Part shown: positions 39,363 to 47,736 of the stretch, in pieces
Layout: each line of letters opens with the position of its first letter
Numbering within the stretch: position 1 is the stretch's first letter
DNA from: Massilia sp. ZL223
GTDB taxonomy: Bacteria; Pseudomonadota; Gammaproteobacteria; Burkholderiales; Burkholderiaceae_D
Direction of reading: 5' to 3'
Assembly (NCBI RefSeq): GCF_018119395.1
Contig: NZ_JAGPWD010000020.1
Location: 1-64,000, forward strand
Length of the DNA stretch: 64,000 nt
Notes under the pieces: generated by a model
Told to the model about the DNA's origin: nothing
Databases searched by the model: none
The model's input: only the letters and a program-made list of their open reading frames with translations
Made by a program: the position numbers and the translations under genes

Positions 39363-40292
39363 ATGAATCCTAGCCTGCGCCAGATGCGCGCCTTCGTCGC
39401 CGTCGCCAAGACAGGCCACTTTACGCTTGCTGCTGAGTACTTGCACATTACTCAATCAGCCTTGTCCGGTTTGATCAAGGAACTGGAGCAGACCCTTGGC
39501 ACACGCTTGGTCGACCGCAGCACCCGCAAGATTGCCCTCACCGATATCGGCCGCGAGTTGTACCCGCTATTTAGCCAGATGATTGATGACTTGGACGGTG
39601 CGCTGGCTAACGTGGCGGATCACACGCGGCTCAAAAAAGGCATCGTGCGCATCGCCGCGCCGCAGCTGATGTCGTGCACGGTGCTGCCGGAAGCGATCGC
39701 CGCCTACCGCGCGCGGCATCCCGACATCCAGGTGCGCCTCGCCGACACGGCGGTCGAAAGCGTGATCGCGCGCACGCTGTCGGGGGAGGCGGATTTCGGC
39801 ATCGGCCCGGAACGCGATCCGGCGCCGACCCTGCACGCGCGCCAGCTGTTCGAGATGCCGTTCGCGCTCGTGTTCCCCAAGGGCCACGAGCTGGAACGGC
39901 AAGAGCGCGTAACCTGGCACGACTTGTCGCGCTACCCCTTCATTTCCCTGCAAGGCCAGTTCACCGAGCGCCTGCTGGACGATATGCATGCCTCGCTGCG
40001 CGAAGTGCCGGCCAAGCCGGCCCACGAAGTCACCTTCATGACCACCGCGCTGGCGATGGTGAGCGCGGGCCTGGGCGTAACGGTCTGCCTGCCCTACGCC
40101 GAGCCGCTCGCGACGCTCTATGGCCTCGTGATGCGTCCGCTCGAAGCGCCGCAGCTGACGCGGCGCTTCTTCGTCTACACGCGTCCCGGGCGCTCGCTCT
40201 CGCCGGCGGCGGAGAGCTTCATCGACTTCCTGTTCGAGCATGTCGAGAATATGGTTGCGGAGGTGTCTGTGCGCCAGAGCCCGGCGCGTTAG
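39363..40292 (+). CDS. LysR-family regulator, probably of the maiA/FAH genes
   Basis: A 309-residue LysR protein: helix-turn-helix at about 1-60 (HFTLAAEYLHITQSALSGLI), linker helix, and effector domain at about 90-300. It resembles the CynR/BenM-type long-chain group. I took the ATG giving MNPSLRQMRAFVAVAK, the family start, although an open frame continues far upstream. Divergent orientation to the FAH-family gene suggests that operon is its target. Confidence 0.93.
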   Translation: MNPSLRQMRAFVAVAKTGHFTLAAEYLHITQSALSGLIKELEQTLGTRLVDRSTRKIALTDIGRELYPLFSQMIDDLDGALANVADHTRLKKGIVRIAAPQLMSCTVLPEAIAAYRARHPDIQVRLADTAVESVIARTLSGEADFGIGPERDPAPTLHARQLFEMPFALVFPKGHELERQERVTWHDLSRYPFISLQGQFTERLLDDMHASLREVPAKPAHEVTFMTTALAMVSAGLGVTVCLPYAEPLATLYGLVMRPLEAPQLTRRFFVYTRPGRSLSPAAESFIDFLFEHVENMVAEVSVRQSPAR

Positions 40293-40337
40293 AATGACTA
40301 TTGTTAGCAAACTGAGCGCTACTCGCCCTCCTCCACG

Positions 40338-40931
40338 ATGTCCCACAACACCATCGCGATCAACCAGCGCATGGACAAGTTCGACAGCCACGACAGCGTC
40401 TGGCTGTTCGGCTACGGTTCGCTGATCTTCAAGGCCGACTTTCCTTTCCTCGACCGCCGTCCCGCCGCGATTCGCGGCTGGTCGCGCCGTTTCTGGCAGG
40501 GTTCGCACGACCATCGCGGCACCGAGACCGCGCCTGGCCGCGTGGTGACCCTGGTGCCGGAACCAGGAGCGCATTGCGACGGCATGGCCTACCTGGTCAC
40601 GCCGGAGGAATTCGCCCACCTCGACTACCGCGAAAAGAACGGCTACCTGCGCCTGGCGACGGATATGCATTTCGACGACGGTTCCACCGTCGAGGGGATC
40701 GTCTATATCGCCACGCACGAGAACGCGGCCTACCTGGGGCCGGCGCCGGAACGCGACATCGCACGCCAGATCGCGCTGGCGCGCGGACCGAGTGGACCGA
40801 ACAGTGAATACCTGCTGCACCTGGCGCAGGCGCTGCGCGAGATGGGCAAGGTCGATGCGCATGTGTTCGAGATTGAACACCATCTGGCGGCATTCGGAGT
40901 ACGTCTTGGCGGCCCGAGTGTTGCTGGCTAA
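40338..40931 (+). CDS. chaC: Glutathione-specific gamma-glutamylcyclotransferase
   Basis: A 197-residue ChaC-type enzyme that degrades glutathione to 5-oxoproline and Cys-Gly in the cytosol. The signature LFGYGSLIFKADFP is at about 23-36, and the catalytic Glu is in LDYREKNGYLR (near residue 98). Length fits ChaC rather than the shorter GGCT proteins. The end is close to a pair of REP-like repeats. It is not clearly in an operon with its neighbours. Confidence 0.92.
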   Translation: MSHNTIAINQRMDKFDSHDSVWLFGYGSLIFKADFPFLDRRPAAIRGWSRRFWQGSHDHRGTETAPGRVVTLVPEPGAHCDGMAYLVTPEEFAHLDYREKNGYLRLATDMHFDDGSTVEGIVYIATHENAAYLGPAPERDIARQIALARGPSGPNSEYLLHLAQALREMGKVDAHVFEIEHHLAAFGVRLGGPSVAG

Positions 40932-40950
40932 CTTCTCGCCGCTGTCTTCG

Positions 40951-41045
40951 AAACCGTCGCCCCGGCGTAGGCCGGGGCCCAAGTTTGCATGCATACCGAC
41001 TGCGCGACGAACTTGGGCACCGGCCGTCGCCGGTGCGACGGTTTT
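40951..41045. repeat. Facing pair of REP-like elements
   Basis: CCGTCGCCCCGGCGTAGGCC followed by CCCAAGTTT (40951-40985) faces GACGAACTTGGGCACCGGCC (41006-41045). Same family as at 3.3, 16.8 and 30.8 kb. The pair separates the convergent chaC gene and the TfoX-like remnant. Confidence 0.85.
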
Positions 41046-41067
41046 ACGGTTAACGATGAATTCGTAC

Positions 41068-41182
41068 TCAGCGCGGAGCCAATCCCATTTGCTCCAAACG
41101 CAACAGGATCTCGGCGGATGCCGACCAGCGCCAGCCATTCCTCGGAACGCGGCCCCAGTCCCTTCATGTCGCGCAGGCGCAT
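41068..41182 (-). pseudogene. Remnant of a TfoX C-terminal-domain (HhH) gene
   Basis: Two bases after the NadR-like kinase stop an ATG begins MRLRDMKGLGPRSEEWLALVGI, which looks like the helix-hairpin-helix start of a TfoX/Sxy C-terminal domain. That frame then runs into non-conserved sequence and the REP pair. A different frame gives a plausible domain end (SAEILLRLEQMGLAPR, stop at 41068). This fits an internal deletion that joined the two ends out of frame. The interpretation rests on resemblance only. Confidence 0.45.
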
Positions 41183-41184
41183 GG

Positions 41185-41733
41185 TCACTTTAACGTTGCC
41201 AGGACCTGCATCACGCGCGCCGCGCGCTGCTCGACCGTCCCCGTGAGGACCGTATAGGCGATGCCGCGCGCATCGAGGTCCTCCAGCACCAGCCGCTGGA
41301 TGCGCGTACGCCACGCCGCATTCTCGCGCACGCCCGGCTCTTCCTCGTAAGGGATATCGTCGGCGCACACGAAATGGTGCAGATAGCGCGTGCGGCACGC
41401 GTCCGCATAGCGCAGCAGCGCGGGCGGCACGGGCTCGGCGACTTGGCCGAAGCAGAGACCAAGCAGCAGAGTCGTCAGCGCGTTGGTGTCGACGAACACA
41501 TAAGGTCCCAGGGCGCGGGCGACGGCCGCGTCTTCGGCATCGCGATGGCGCTCGGCGATCTCGACGTAGTCGGCCGCATCCAACTGCCCCTGCTTTTCTT
41601 CCCAGATGAAGCGCCCGACCTCGGGCACGAATTCGGCGCCGCATTGCCGCGCCAGGTGCAGCGCCAGGGTCGACTTGCCGGTCGACTCGGCGCCGACGAA
41701 CGCCACCATCCTGCTGCCTTGCTGCGCTTCCAT
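41185..41733 (-). CDS. NadR-like P-loop kinase/ATPase
   Basis: A 182-residue protein with a Walker A motif (VAFVGAESTGKSTLA) and the pattern of the NadR C-terminal ribosylnicotinamide-kinase domain (AAA_28). The FVPEVGRFIWEEKQG block and FVDTNALTT follow. It may phosphorylate nicotinamide riboside or a similar nucleoside; there is no NadR DNA-binding domain. Several in-frame starts exist upstream (41757 among them), and I chose the one closest to the P-loop with a GGAAG site. A TfoX-like remnant follows immediately. Confidence 0.78.
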   Translation of the reverse strand: MEAQQGSRMVAFVGAESTGKSTLALHLARQCGAEFVPEVGRFIWEEKQGQLDAADYVEIAERHRDAEDAAVARALGPYVFVDTNALTTLLLGLCFGQVAEPVPPALLRYADACRTRYLHHFVCADDIPYEEEPGVRENAAWRTRIQRLVLEDLDARGIAYTVLTGTVEQRAARVMQVLATLK

Positions 41734-41792
41734 GCCTGCTTCCATTCCGAGACTCATGTGGACCGCCATCCTAGCCGATGCGGCCGGCTTGC

Positions 41793-43217
41793 TCAACTGG
41801 ACGGCGCAATCCGTTCCAGCTTCAGGTGCAGCGATGTAGCTGGACGCAAGGTGACGTTCAGGACAGGCTGCGGCGGCGCCATTCCTTCCGGCACGGACAA
41901 GGTGAAGCGCTGCAGGATCATAGCCGCGATCACCGTCATCTCCGTCAGCGCCAGGTGCTGGCCGAGGCAGACGCGCGGCCCCGCCCCGAAAGGCATGAAG
42001 GTCCCGCGCGGCGCGCTTGCCGCCTCCTCGATGAAGCGCTCCGGCCGGAAACAGTCCGGCTCAGGAAACCAGCGCGGGTCGCGCTGCATCAGGCCGAGCG
42101 GCACGGTCAGGATGGTACGCGCCGGCAGCGTCCAGCCACCGAGACGCACCGGCTTGATCGCGCGGCGGCTCATCAGGATCGGCGCGGCCGGGTACAGGCG
42201 CAGGGTTTCCTGCAGCGTGCGGTCCAGGTAATCCAGTGCAGGCAAGTCCTCGAGCGTCGGCGCGCGGCCGTCCAGGACCATCTGCACTTCGCGGCGCGCC
42301 TCGGCCTGGGCCTGAGGATTGGCGGCCATGCACCAGGCCCACCAGCTCAGGGTAGCGGCGGTGGTCTCGTGGCCGGCCAGGAAGGCCGTCATGCATTCGT
42401 CGCGCACGGCATCGAGCGGCCAGGCGCCGCTGTCCGCGCGGTGCAGTTGGAGCAGGCGGGTCAACAGATCGCCTGGCCAGGCCTCGATGGACATGGCCAG
42501 GCGCGCGTCGATCTGGCGGTCGATCAAGGCCTTCAGCGCGGCGATGTTGCGGCGCTTCTCGCGCTTCCAGGGCATCCAGTCGGGCCAGCTGGCCGGCCAG
42601 AACATCTCCTGGTTGGCGTTCACGCTCAGCATGTGGATGGCGCCCTCGGCCAGCCTTGCGTCGTCGCCGATCTCGCTCGAGAACATCATGCGCATGATGA
42701 CCTCCATGGCCAGCGCCGTCAGCGCGCTCTCGACCGGCATCGCGGCGCCGCCGGCGGGCCAGCGCTCCAGCGCCTGCGCCGTTGCCGCGGCGATCGCCGG
42801 CGCGAAAGCCTTGACCACTTTCGGCGCGAACGCCGGTTGCAGGGCCTGGCGCTTGGCGTGCCAGCGCACTCCCTCCTCGACCAGCACGCTGCGTCCATGC
42901 AGCTGCGAGAAAATCCGGATGCCGCGCTCCCAGCGTATGTGGGCGTCGTGCTGGTTCACCAGCAGTTCGCGCACGAGCTGGGGATTGCTGACGATGACCT
43001 GGTGCTCCGGCCAGATGCGCAGGTGCACCACGTCGCCGTAGGCCTTGCGCCACGCGTCGAGGGCGCCGGGCATGTCGCGCGCCATGCGCGCCAGCAAGCT
43101 CCAGCCGGTGAGGCCGGCGCGCGGGCCGGGCGGCCACACGCCGGGCGGATGAAGGACCGGAGCAGGCGGCATGCCGTCCGCATGAAAAGGGCAGCGGGAA
43201 GAGGTAGGCGTTGTCAT
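41793..43217 (-). CDS. Cytochrome P450
   Basis: A 474-residue soluble-type monooxygenase. Seen motifs are the I-helix AGHETT, the K-helix ExxR (ETLR), PERF, and the haem-binding loop FMPFGAGPRVCLGQH near residue 420 holding the thiolate Cys. The pattern is closest to the CYP4/CYP102-like (fatty-acid hydroxylase) groups. I used the ATG giving MTTPTSSRCPFH; a start 51 bases upstream is possible. No redox partner is nearby. It is divergent from an AraC regulator, its likely controller. Confidence 0.92.
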   Translation of the reverse strand: MTTPTSSRCPFHADGMPPAPVLHPPGVWPPGPRAGLTGWSLLARMARDMPGALDAWRKAYGDVVHLRIWPEHQVIVSNPQLVRELLVNQHDAHIRWERGIRIFSQLHGRSVLVEEGVRWHAKRQALQPAFAPKVVKAFAPAIAAATAQALERWPAGGAAMPVESALTALAMEVIMRMMFSSEIGDDARLAEGAIHMLSVNANQEMFWPASWPDWMPWKREKRRNIAALKALIDRQIDARLAMSIEAWPGDLLTRLLQLHRADSGAWPLDAVRDECMTAFLAGHETTAATLSWWAWCMAANPQAQAEARREVQMVLDGRAPTLEDLPALDYLDRTLQETLRLYPAAPILMSRRAIKPVRLGGWTLPARTILTVPLGLMQRDPRWFPEPDCFRPERFIEEAASAPRGTFMPFGAGPRVCLGQHLALTEMTVIAAMILQRFTLSVPEGMAPPQPVLNVTLRPATSLHLKLERIAPSS

Positions 43218-43304
43218 GAGGGCGATTTTCACGCTGCATGAAAGCGCCGTCTTGAATCCAAACGACATCGACAGACGTGAGGAAGCTTTTTATACTTTGA
43301 CATC

Positions 43305-44228
43305 ATGAAGCTCGATCGCCAGTCCATCGTCCCGTCCTGCCCCAGCCGCCTCGCGCGTGCGCCGCGCGTGCCAGGGCCGGACGGTCCGCGCGACCGGCTG
43401 AGCCTTGCCCCGCCCGCGCTGCAAGGGGCGCTGGTGGCCCTGGTCAGCCGCGACACCTCGCACCTGGTGCTCGACGATGCGCAGCGGCTGTCGCACTTCC
43501 CGGCCTCGCCGCTGGTGACCTTGTCGTGGTATCACGGCGTCGATATGGGCCTGGTCGACGCGCGCGGCTGGCAGGCTTTCGGCGCCCGTGTCGTCGTCTC
43601 GGGCAGCCAGTCGCATCCAACCGTCAGCTGGGCGCCGACCACCGGCCGCGGCTACATGGCCTGTTTCGCGCCGGATGTGGCGCAGCAGTTGTTCGGGCTG
43701 GATCCGGCCACGATCCAGGACCGTTTCGTACCGGCGCAGGCGGTGATGGATCCCGAATGGACGCCATTCTTCGACGCGCTGCTGGGCGCCGCCGACGACG
43801 CGGCGGTCATGGCGGTACTGACGGCTTTCCTGGGCGAGCGCTGGCGCATTGCCCAGGGACGCGCGTCGACCCGGCCTTCGCTGCGCCAGTTCGGACGGCA
43901 TTGGGTGGAGCAGCTGGCCTGGCGAGCGCACGAGTGGCGACGCACGGCCGGCACGCGCCAGGTGGAGCGGCGCATTAAATCCTTCAGCGGCCGGTCGCTG
44001 CGCCAGTGGCAGGCGATCACCCGCACCGAGGGATTGTTCTTCGCGGCGCGCGAGCGCTACGAGCAGGGACGCAGCTTCGACTGGGCCACGCTGGCGCAGG
44101 ACGAAGGCTTCGCCGACCAGGCGCATATGAGCCGGGCCGCCAAGCAGATTACGGGATTCGCGCCGACCGAGTTCGCACAGCGATTTATCGAGGACGAGTC
44201 GTTCTGGATCTATCGGCTGTGGATTTGA
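43305..44228 (+). CDS. AraC-family transcriptional regulator
   Basis: A 307-residue regulator with an N-terminal sensing region and a C-terminal AraC-type DNA-binding domain (about 205-295). Both helix-turn-helix units are seen: the segment around GRSLRQWQAITRTEGLF, and the second, conserved one, DWATLAQDEGFADQAHMSRAAKQITGFAPTEF. It is divergent from the P450 gene with 87 bases between starts, so it probably activates it in response to a P450 substrate. Confidence 0.9.
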   Translation: MKLDRQSIVPSCPSRLARAPRVPGPDGPRDRLSLAPPALQGALVALVSRDTSHLVLDDAQRLSHFPASPLVTLSWYHGVDMGLVDARGWQAFGARVVVSGSQSHPTVSWAPTTGRGYMACFAPDVAQQLFGLDPATIQDRFVPAQAVMDPEWTPFFDALLGAADDAAVMAVLTAFLGERWRIAQGRASTRPSLRQFGRHWVEQLAWRAHEWRRTAGTRQVERRIKSFSGRSLRQWQAITRTEGLFFAARERYEQGRSFDWATLAQDEGFADQAHMSRAAKQITGFAPTEFAQRFIEDESFWIYRLWI

Positions 44229-44237
44229 GGCCGCGCC

Positions 44238-44414
44238 TCAGGGCTGCGGTTTGCGCTGGAAAATCCGGTCCGGGCGCAGCAGGATCATGAATCCAGCAAT
44301 GATGCCGAAGACGACAGGTATGTCGTCACAGGCAAAAATGCCGTTCACCACCAAAAACCATACCGCCACGGCGGCGATCCCCGCCGACAGGCCAATTCTT
44401 TCAATCCACCGCAT
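44238..44414 (-). CDS. Small two-TM membrane protein
   Basis: A 58-residue reading frame with an AGGGG ribosome site and two hydrophobic segments (about 5-24 and 31-46). It has a Cys-Asp-Asp turn between them and a basic C-terminal tail (RPDRIFQRKPQP). The TM pattern, positive-inside tail and ribosome site make it a credible gene. No family recognised. It converges on the AraC gene, ten bases from its stop. Confidence 0.6.
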   Translation of the reverse strand: MRWIERIGLSAGIAAVAVWFLVVNGIFACDDIPVVFGIIAGFMILLRPDRIFQRKPQP

Positions 44415-44659
44415 TCACACCCCTGCTACCGAAACACCACGCCTGGACGATCTTGTTTTCGTTATTCGCCAGTTAAGAGATGCGTATTCTGACAGTAATT
44501 CATGTCTAAAAATCCTCAGATCGTCACATCTTGAACAGATAAGTTCACCGAAGCGGGTCAACTCCTGGGCGCAGGCAGTTGTTGCTCAAGTACTAACGTG
44601 CTACGCTGCCTTCCGATGCCGCCCGAAGAGCGGCCGATACGACACTCGAGGAGACCAGG

Positions 44660-45121
44660 ATGTGGAAACAAACTCTGCTCGGCGCATTGCTGCTGTGCTC
44701 GCTGGGCCAGGCTGCGGCCCAGCATGACGGGGCGCCGATGCCCCAATACGATAGCGTGCTGGCCAGCTCGCTCGGCGCGGACGAACGGGGTATGCGTCCC
44801 TACGTGTTCGTGATCCTCAAAACCGGGCCCAACAAGGTCCCGGAAGGCGCCGAACGCACCAAGATGTTCCAGGGCCACTTCGCTAACATGGCAAGGCTGG
44901 CCGCGGAGAAGAAACTGGTCCTGGCCGGCCCGCTCGACGGCGTCGACGGCCGCCGCGGCATTTTCGTGTTTGCCACGCCGGATATCGACGAAGCGAAAAA
45001 AATGGTGGCGACCGATCCGGTGATCGTCAATGGCGAGATGGTGGCCGAGTATCACAAGCTGTACGGTTCGGCAGCGCTGATGATGGTGAACGACGTGCAC
45101 AACAAGATTCGCAAGAAGTAG
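44660..45121 (+). CDS. Exported YciI-like protein
   Basis: A 153-residue protein with a signal peptide (about 1-21, cleaved near QAAAQ) and a YCII-related ferredoxin-like fold (about 45-135; YVFVILKTGPNK, GPLDGVDGRRGIFVFATPD, DPVIVNGEMVAEYH). Most YciI-like proteins are cytosolic; this one appears to be secreted to the periplasm. Role unknown. A GAGGA ribosome site (GAGGAGACC) precedes the ATG. Confidence 0.82.
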   Translation: MWKQTLLGALLLCSLGQAAAQHDGAPMPQYDSVLASSLGADERGMRPYVFVILKTGPNKVPEGAERTKMFQGHFANMARLAAEKKLVLAGPLDGVDGRRGIFVFATPDIDEAKKMVATDPVIVNGEMVAEYHKLYGSAALMMVNDVHNKIRKK

Positions 45122-45130
45122 CCCGATACA

Positions 45131-45203
45131 GAGTTAGGGGCTGCTTCGGATCCAAAGCAGAAACGGCCAAGAGTCTGTAATCGGCCAGAAGCGGCCTTTA
45201 CCG
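45131..45203. repeat. Candidate dispersed intergenic repeat (GGCC-rich)
   Basis: Between the YciI-like and next genes a stretch contains paired words: CGGCCAGAAGCGGCC, GGATCCAAAGCAGAAACGGC and GTCTGTAATCGGCC. It resembles intergenic repeats seen in other proteobacteria as a faint memory rather than a checked match. No hairpin with a T tract was found. Confidence 0.35.
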
Positions 45204-45224
45204 AAAGCAAATTTCCCCAACCTG

Positions 45225-45749
45225 ATGTTGCCGCTCCCCTTCATTGAACGTTTCGCCCCTTTGAATCGAATTGGTCGCATTGTTATCGCTTTGATGATGG
45301 CAGCAAGCGCTGTCCCAGTGCTTGCGTGTGGACCAGCGGCCCCACAAGACTATGCGAAGACAGAAAAGCGTGTCCGCGAACGATTCAATAGCGTCGATTC
45401 GGTAGTGATCGCTACTCTCCTCAATGTTGAGCAGGTAAAAAAGATTGATATGGAAATCGAGCTAGTGGGCGAAAAGTCAACCTTCAGGATTGATCGCGTA
45501 TTTAAGGGGCGCGCGAAGCCAGGCGACAAGCTGATCCTTAATACTTACAGTACTTGTGCTAATTACGTTGTAGAGAAATGGGATGGCCCCAACGGCCCGA
45601 TTATTTCATCACGGCGTTGGCTGATTTACCGAAACCAGTCAGAGACCCAGATGCCGCGTCACGATCTGGCACAACCGATTGATATTGCCGCGTACGACAT
45701 CAAGGTGCTACCCAGTCTCGTTGCAGGACGCTCCAATAAGCTTCGCTAG
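45225..45749 (+). CDS. Exported protein, lower GC, TIMP/NTR-like pattern
   Basis: A 174-residue protein with a hydrophobic N-terminal segment (about 17-34) ending in ACG, possibly a lipobox. A beta-rich body has the recurrent DRVFKGRAKPGDKLILNTYSTCANY pattern seen in netrin/TIMP-like (OB) exported proteins. Base composition and codons (ATT, AAG-rich, GTT) are clearly less GC-rich than its neighbours, suggesting transfer. No clear ribosome site is visible; function unknown. Confidence 0.65.
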   Translation: MLPLPFIERFAPLNRIGRIVIALMMAASAVPVLACGPAAPQDYAKTEKRVRERFNSVDSVVIATLLNVEQVKKIDMEIELVGEKSTFRIDRVFKGRAKPGDKLILNTYSTCANYVVEKWDGPNGPIISSRRWLIYRNQSETQMPRHDLAQPIDIAAYDIKVLPSLVAGRSNKLR

Positions 45750-45859
45750 CATGGCGAAAGTCAGTTAAAAGAATGCCAAAGAATGTCTGGTTCGGGTCGC
45801 TCGATAACCAACGTACTCGTATCCCGTTTGGCCAACACCCGGACAGACATTCCACCACA

Positions 45860-47044
45860 TCAGAACAGGTCGAGCTGTCCCGTCGCATTGCCGTTCTGCT
45901 TGCCCGGCGTCGGCGGCACGATCAGCGGCCGCCGGAACTGCGAGGTGTCGAGCCTGCCAAAGCGTCCACGCAACTCGGTCATGCCCAGCCGTTCGACGGT
46001 CTTGTAGAAACGCTGGCGTATCAGATCCGCCCACACGCCCTCCCCCTGCATGCGCTTGGAGAAATCGCTGTCGTAATCCTTCCCTCCCCGCATGTCGCGG
46101 ATGCGGTTCATCACACGCTGGGCGCGGTCGGAGAAATGCGCCTGCAGCCATTCCTGGAACAGCGGATTGACCTCGTGCGGCAAGCGCAGCACCACGTAAT
46201 GCGCACCGGTCGCGCCCGCATTGAACGCGGCTTCGAGAATGCGTTCGATCTCCGGCTCGGTCACAAAAGGAATGATGGGCGCCACGCTCACGCTGACCGG
46301 AATGCCTGCCTCGCTCAGGGTCCGGATGGTGCGCAGGCGCCGCTCCGGCGCAGCCGCGCGGGGTTCAAGGGTGCGGGCAATGCGCGGATCGAGCGTGGTG
46401 AGGGTCACCGCCGCGCAGGCCAGGCGCTGCTCGGCCATCGGCGCCAGTAGATCGATGTCGCGCTCCATCAGCGAGGATTTGCTGATCAGGCCCACCGGGT
46501 GGCGGCACTCGTACAACACTTCCAGCACGCGGCGCGTGATCTTCAGCTCCCGTTCGCAGGGCTGGTAGGCGTCCGTGTTGACGCCGAGGGCGATGTTCTC
46601 CGGCACATAGCCCGGCCGGGCCAGTTCGCGCCGCAGCAGGTCGGGCGCATTGACCTTGGCGAACAGGCGGCTTTCGAAGTCCAGCCCCGGCGACAGGCCG
46701 AGGTAGCTGTGCGTCGGCCGCGCGAAGCAATAAATGCAGCCGTGCTCGCAGCCACGATAGGGATTGAGCGAGACATTGAAGGGAATGTCCGGCGAGGTGT
46801 TGCGCGTGAGGATGCTCTTTGCGTATTCATCGGTGACGACCGTCTTCACCGGCGAGGCCTCGCCGTCTTCCTCGTCCCAGCCGTCGTCGAAATGCTCACG
46901 GCCATTGACCTCGTAGCGCCCCTGCAGGTTGGACACCGCACCGCGTCCCTTGCGCGCAGCAGGCGGCAGCGGCCCGAGCATCGGCTGCTCGTCCACGGGT
47001 TCTCTCCGGATCGGCGGTTTGGGGTCGGACACGGCTGGCTCCAT
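45860..47044 (-). CDS. PA0069-family radical SAM protein (SPL-like)
   Basis: A 394-residue enzyme with the radical SAM CxxxCxxC cluster motif in RGCEHGCIYCFARP (Cys99, 103, 106). It has the LGVNTDAYQPCE and GLISKSSLMERD blocks typical of the PA0069/SplB-like family, related to spore photoproduct lyase. The first 45 residues are probably disordered. The activity of this subgroup is not established. A near-perfect LexA box ends at the start codon, so the gene seems to belong to the SOS response. With no ribosome site before this ATG, translation is leaderless or starts at a later Met (residue 22). Confidence 0.88.
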   Translation of the reverse strand: MEPAVSDPKPPIRREPVDEQPMLGPLPPAARKGRGAVSNLQGRYEVNGREHFDDGWDEEDGEASPVKTVVTDEYAKSILTRNTSPDIPFNVSLNPYRGCEHGCIYCFARPTHSYLGLSPGLDFESRLFAKVNAPDLLRRELARPGYVPENIALGVNTDAYQPCERELKITRRVLEVLYECRHPVGLISKSSLMERDIDLLAPMAEQRLACAAVTLTTLDPRIARTLEPRAAAPERRLRTIRTLSEAGIPVSVSVAPIIPFVTEPEIERILEAAFNAGATGAHYVVLRLPHEVNPLFQEWLQAHFSDRAQRVMNRIRDMRGGKDYDSDFSKRMQGEGVWADLIRQRFYKTVERLGMTELRGRFGRLDTSQFRRPLIVPPTPGKQNGNATGQLDLF

Positions 47045-47063
47045 ACTGTATATTTATACAGTA
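47044..47063 (-). promoter_or_regulatory. LexA (SOS) box of the radical SAM gene
   Basis: TACTGTATATTTATACAGTA matches the LexA consensus CTGT-N8-ACAG perfectly, including flanking TA. Only 33 bases separate this gene from the DTW gene stop, and the box fills most of that. TATAAA within it could be the -10 element. Confidence 0.9.
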
Positions 47064-47076
47064 TGTTACGCCGTTC

Positions 47077-47694
47077 TCAGGCTCGACTCAAGTGCGGGTC
47101 GTAGGCGGCCTGTTGCTGCACAAAGCCGCCGAATGCGTCCAGCAGCGCCTGGTAACGCCCTGCATCGCCTTCCAGTTGCCCAAGAGCCAGCGCTGCCGCC
47201 TCCAGGCTCGACAGCTGGTGCGGCGCATGCGCCTTGCGGATGCGGTAATTCGACGGCGCCACGTCCATCAGGGCCAGCCGCGGCAGGCGCTGCAAGACGG
47301 GATTCAGGTAGAGCATCTTGCGGCTCTTGCGCCAGGTGGCATCCAGCACCACCAGGCGCACTTGCGCGGCCGGCAAGGCTTGCCAGGCGGGCGGCGCCGG
47401 CAGCAGCGGGTCATTGGCGGTGTCCGGATACAGCAGCACCGGCGTGCGCGCATCCGCATGCAGCAGCGCGTCGAGCTGCGCGGCATCGAAGGCCTCGCCG
47501 ACCGCCAGCGCGCTGCCGGCCACGCTCAGGTGCAGCAGGCGCGCGCTGTTCTTGGCGTTGTGGACTTCCAGCGGATGCTGCAGCACCAGCAAAGCGGCCT
47601 GAGTATGCACCGGCGCGATCCAGCGGCAGATGCAGGCGGAGGCGGGGCGCAGGCAGGCGGCGCAGGTCGGGCGTTTGACGGCAGGCTGGTTCAT
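47077..47694 (-). CDS. DTW-domain tRNA uridine aminocarboxypropyltransferase (TapT-like)
   Basis: A 205-residue enzyme expected to add acp to U47 of tRNA. The DTW signature appears as LVVLDATWRKSRKML (near 118), the SSLEA block as LSSLEAAALALGQ, and an N-terminal Cys cluster reads CAACLRPASACICRW. The SPOUT-like fold length is normal. It ends 32 bases before the radical SAM start on the same strand, with the SOS box between, so the two are probably separate units. Confidence 0.9.
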   Translation of the reverse strand: MNQPAVKRPTCAACLRPASACICRWIAPVHTQAALLVLQHPLEVHNAKNSARLLHLSVAGSALAVGEAFDAAQLDALLHADARTPVLLYPDTANDPLLPAPPAWQALPAAQVRLVVLDATWRKSRKMLYLNPVLQRLPRLALMDVAPSNYRIRKAHAPHQLSSLEAAALALGQLEGDAGRYQALLDAFGGFVQQQAAYDPHLSRA

Positions 47695-47736
47695 GGGGCG
47701 GCGGTATAAGGCCGCGATTGTAGCGCAGACACGTGT

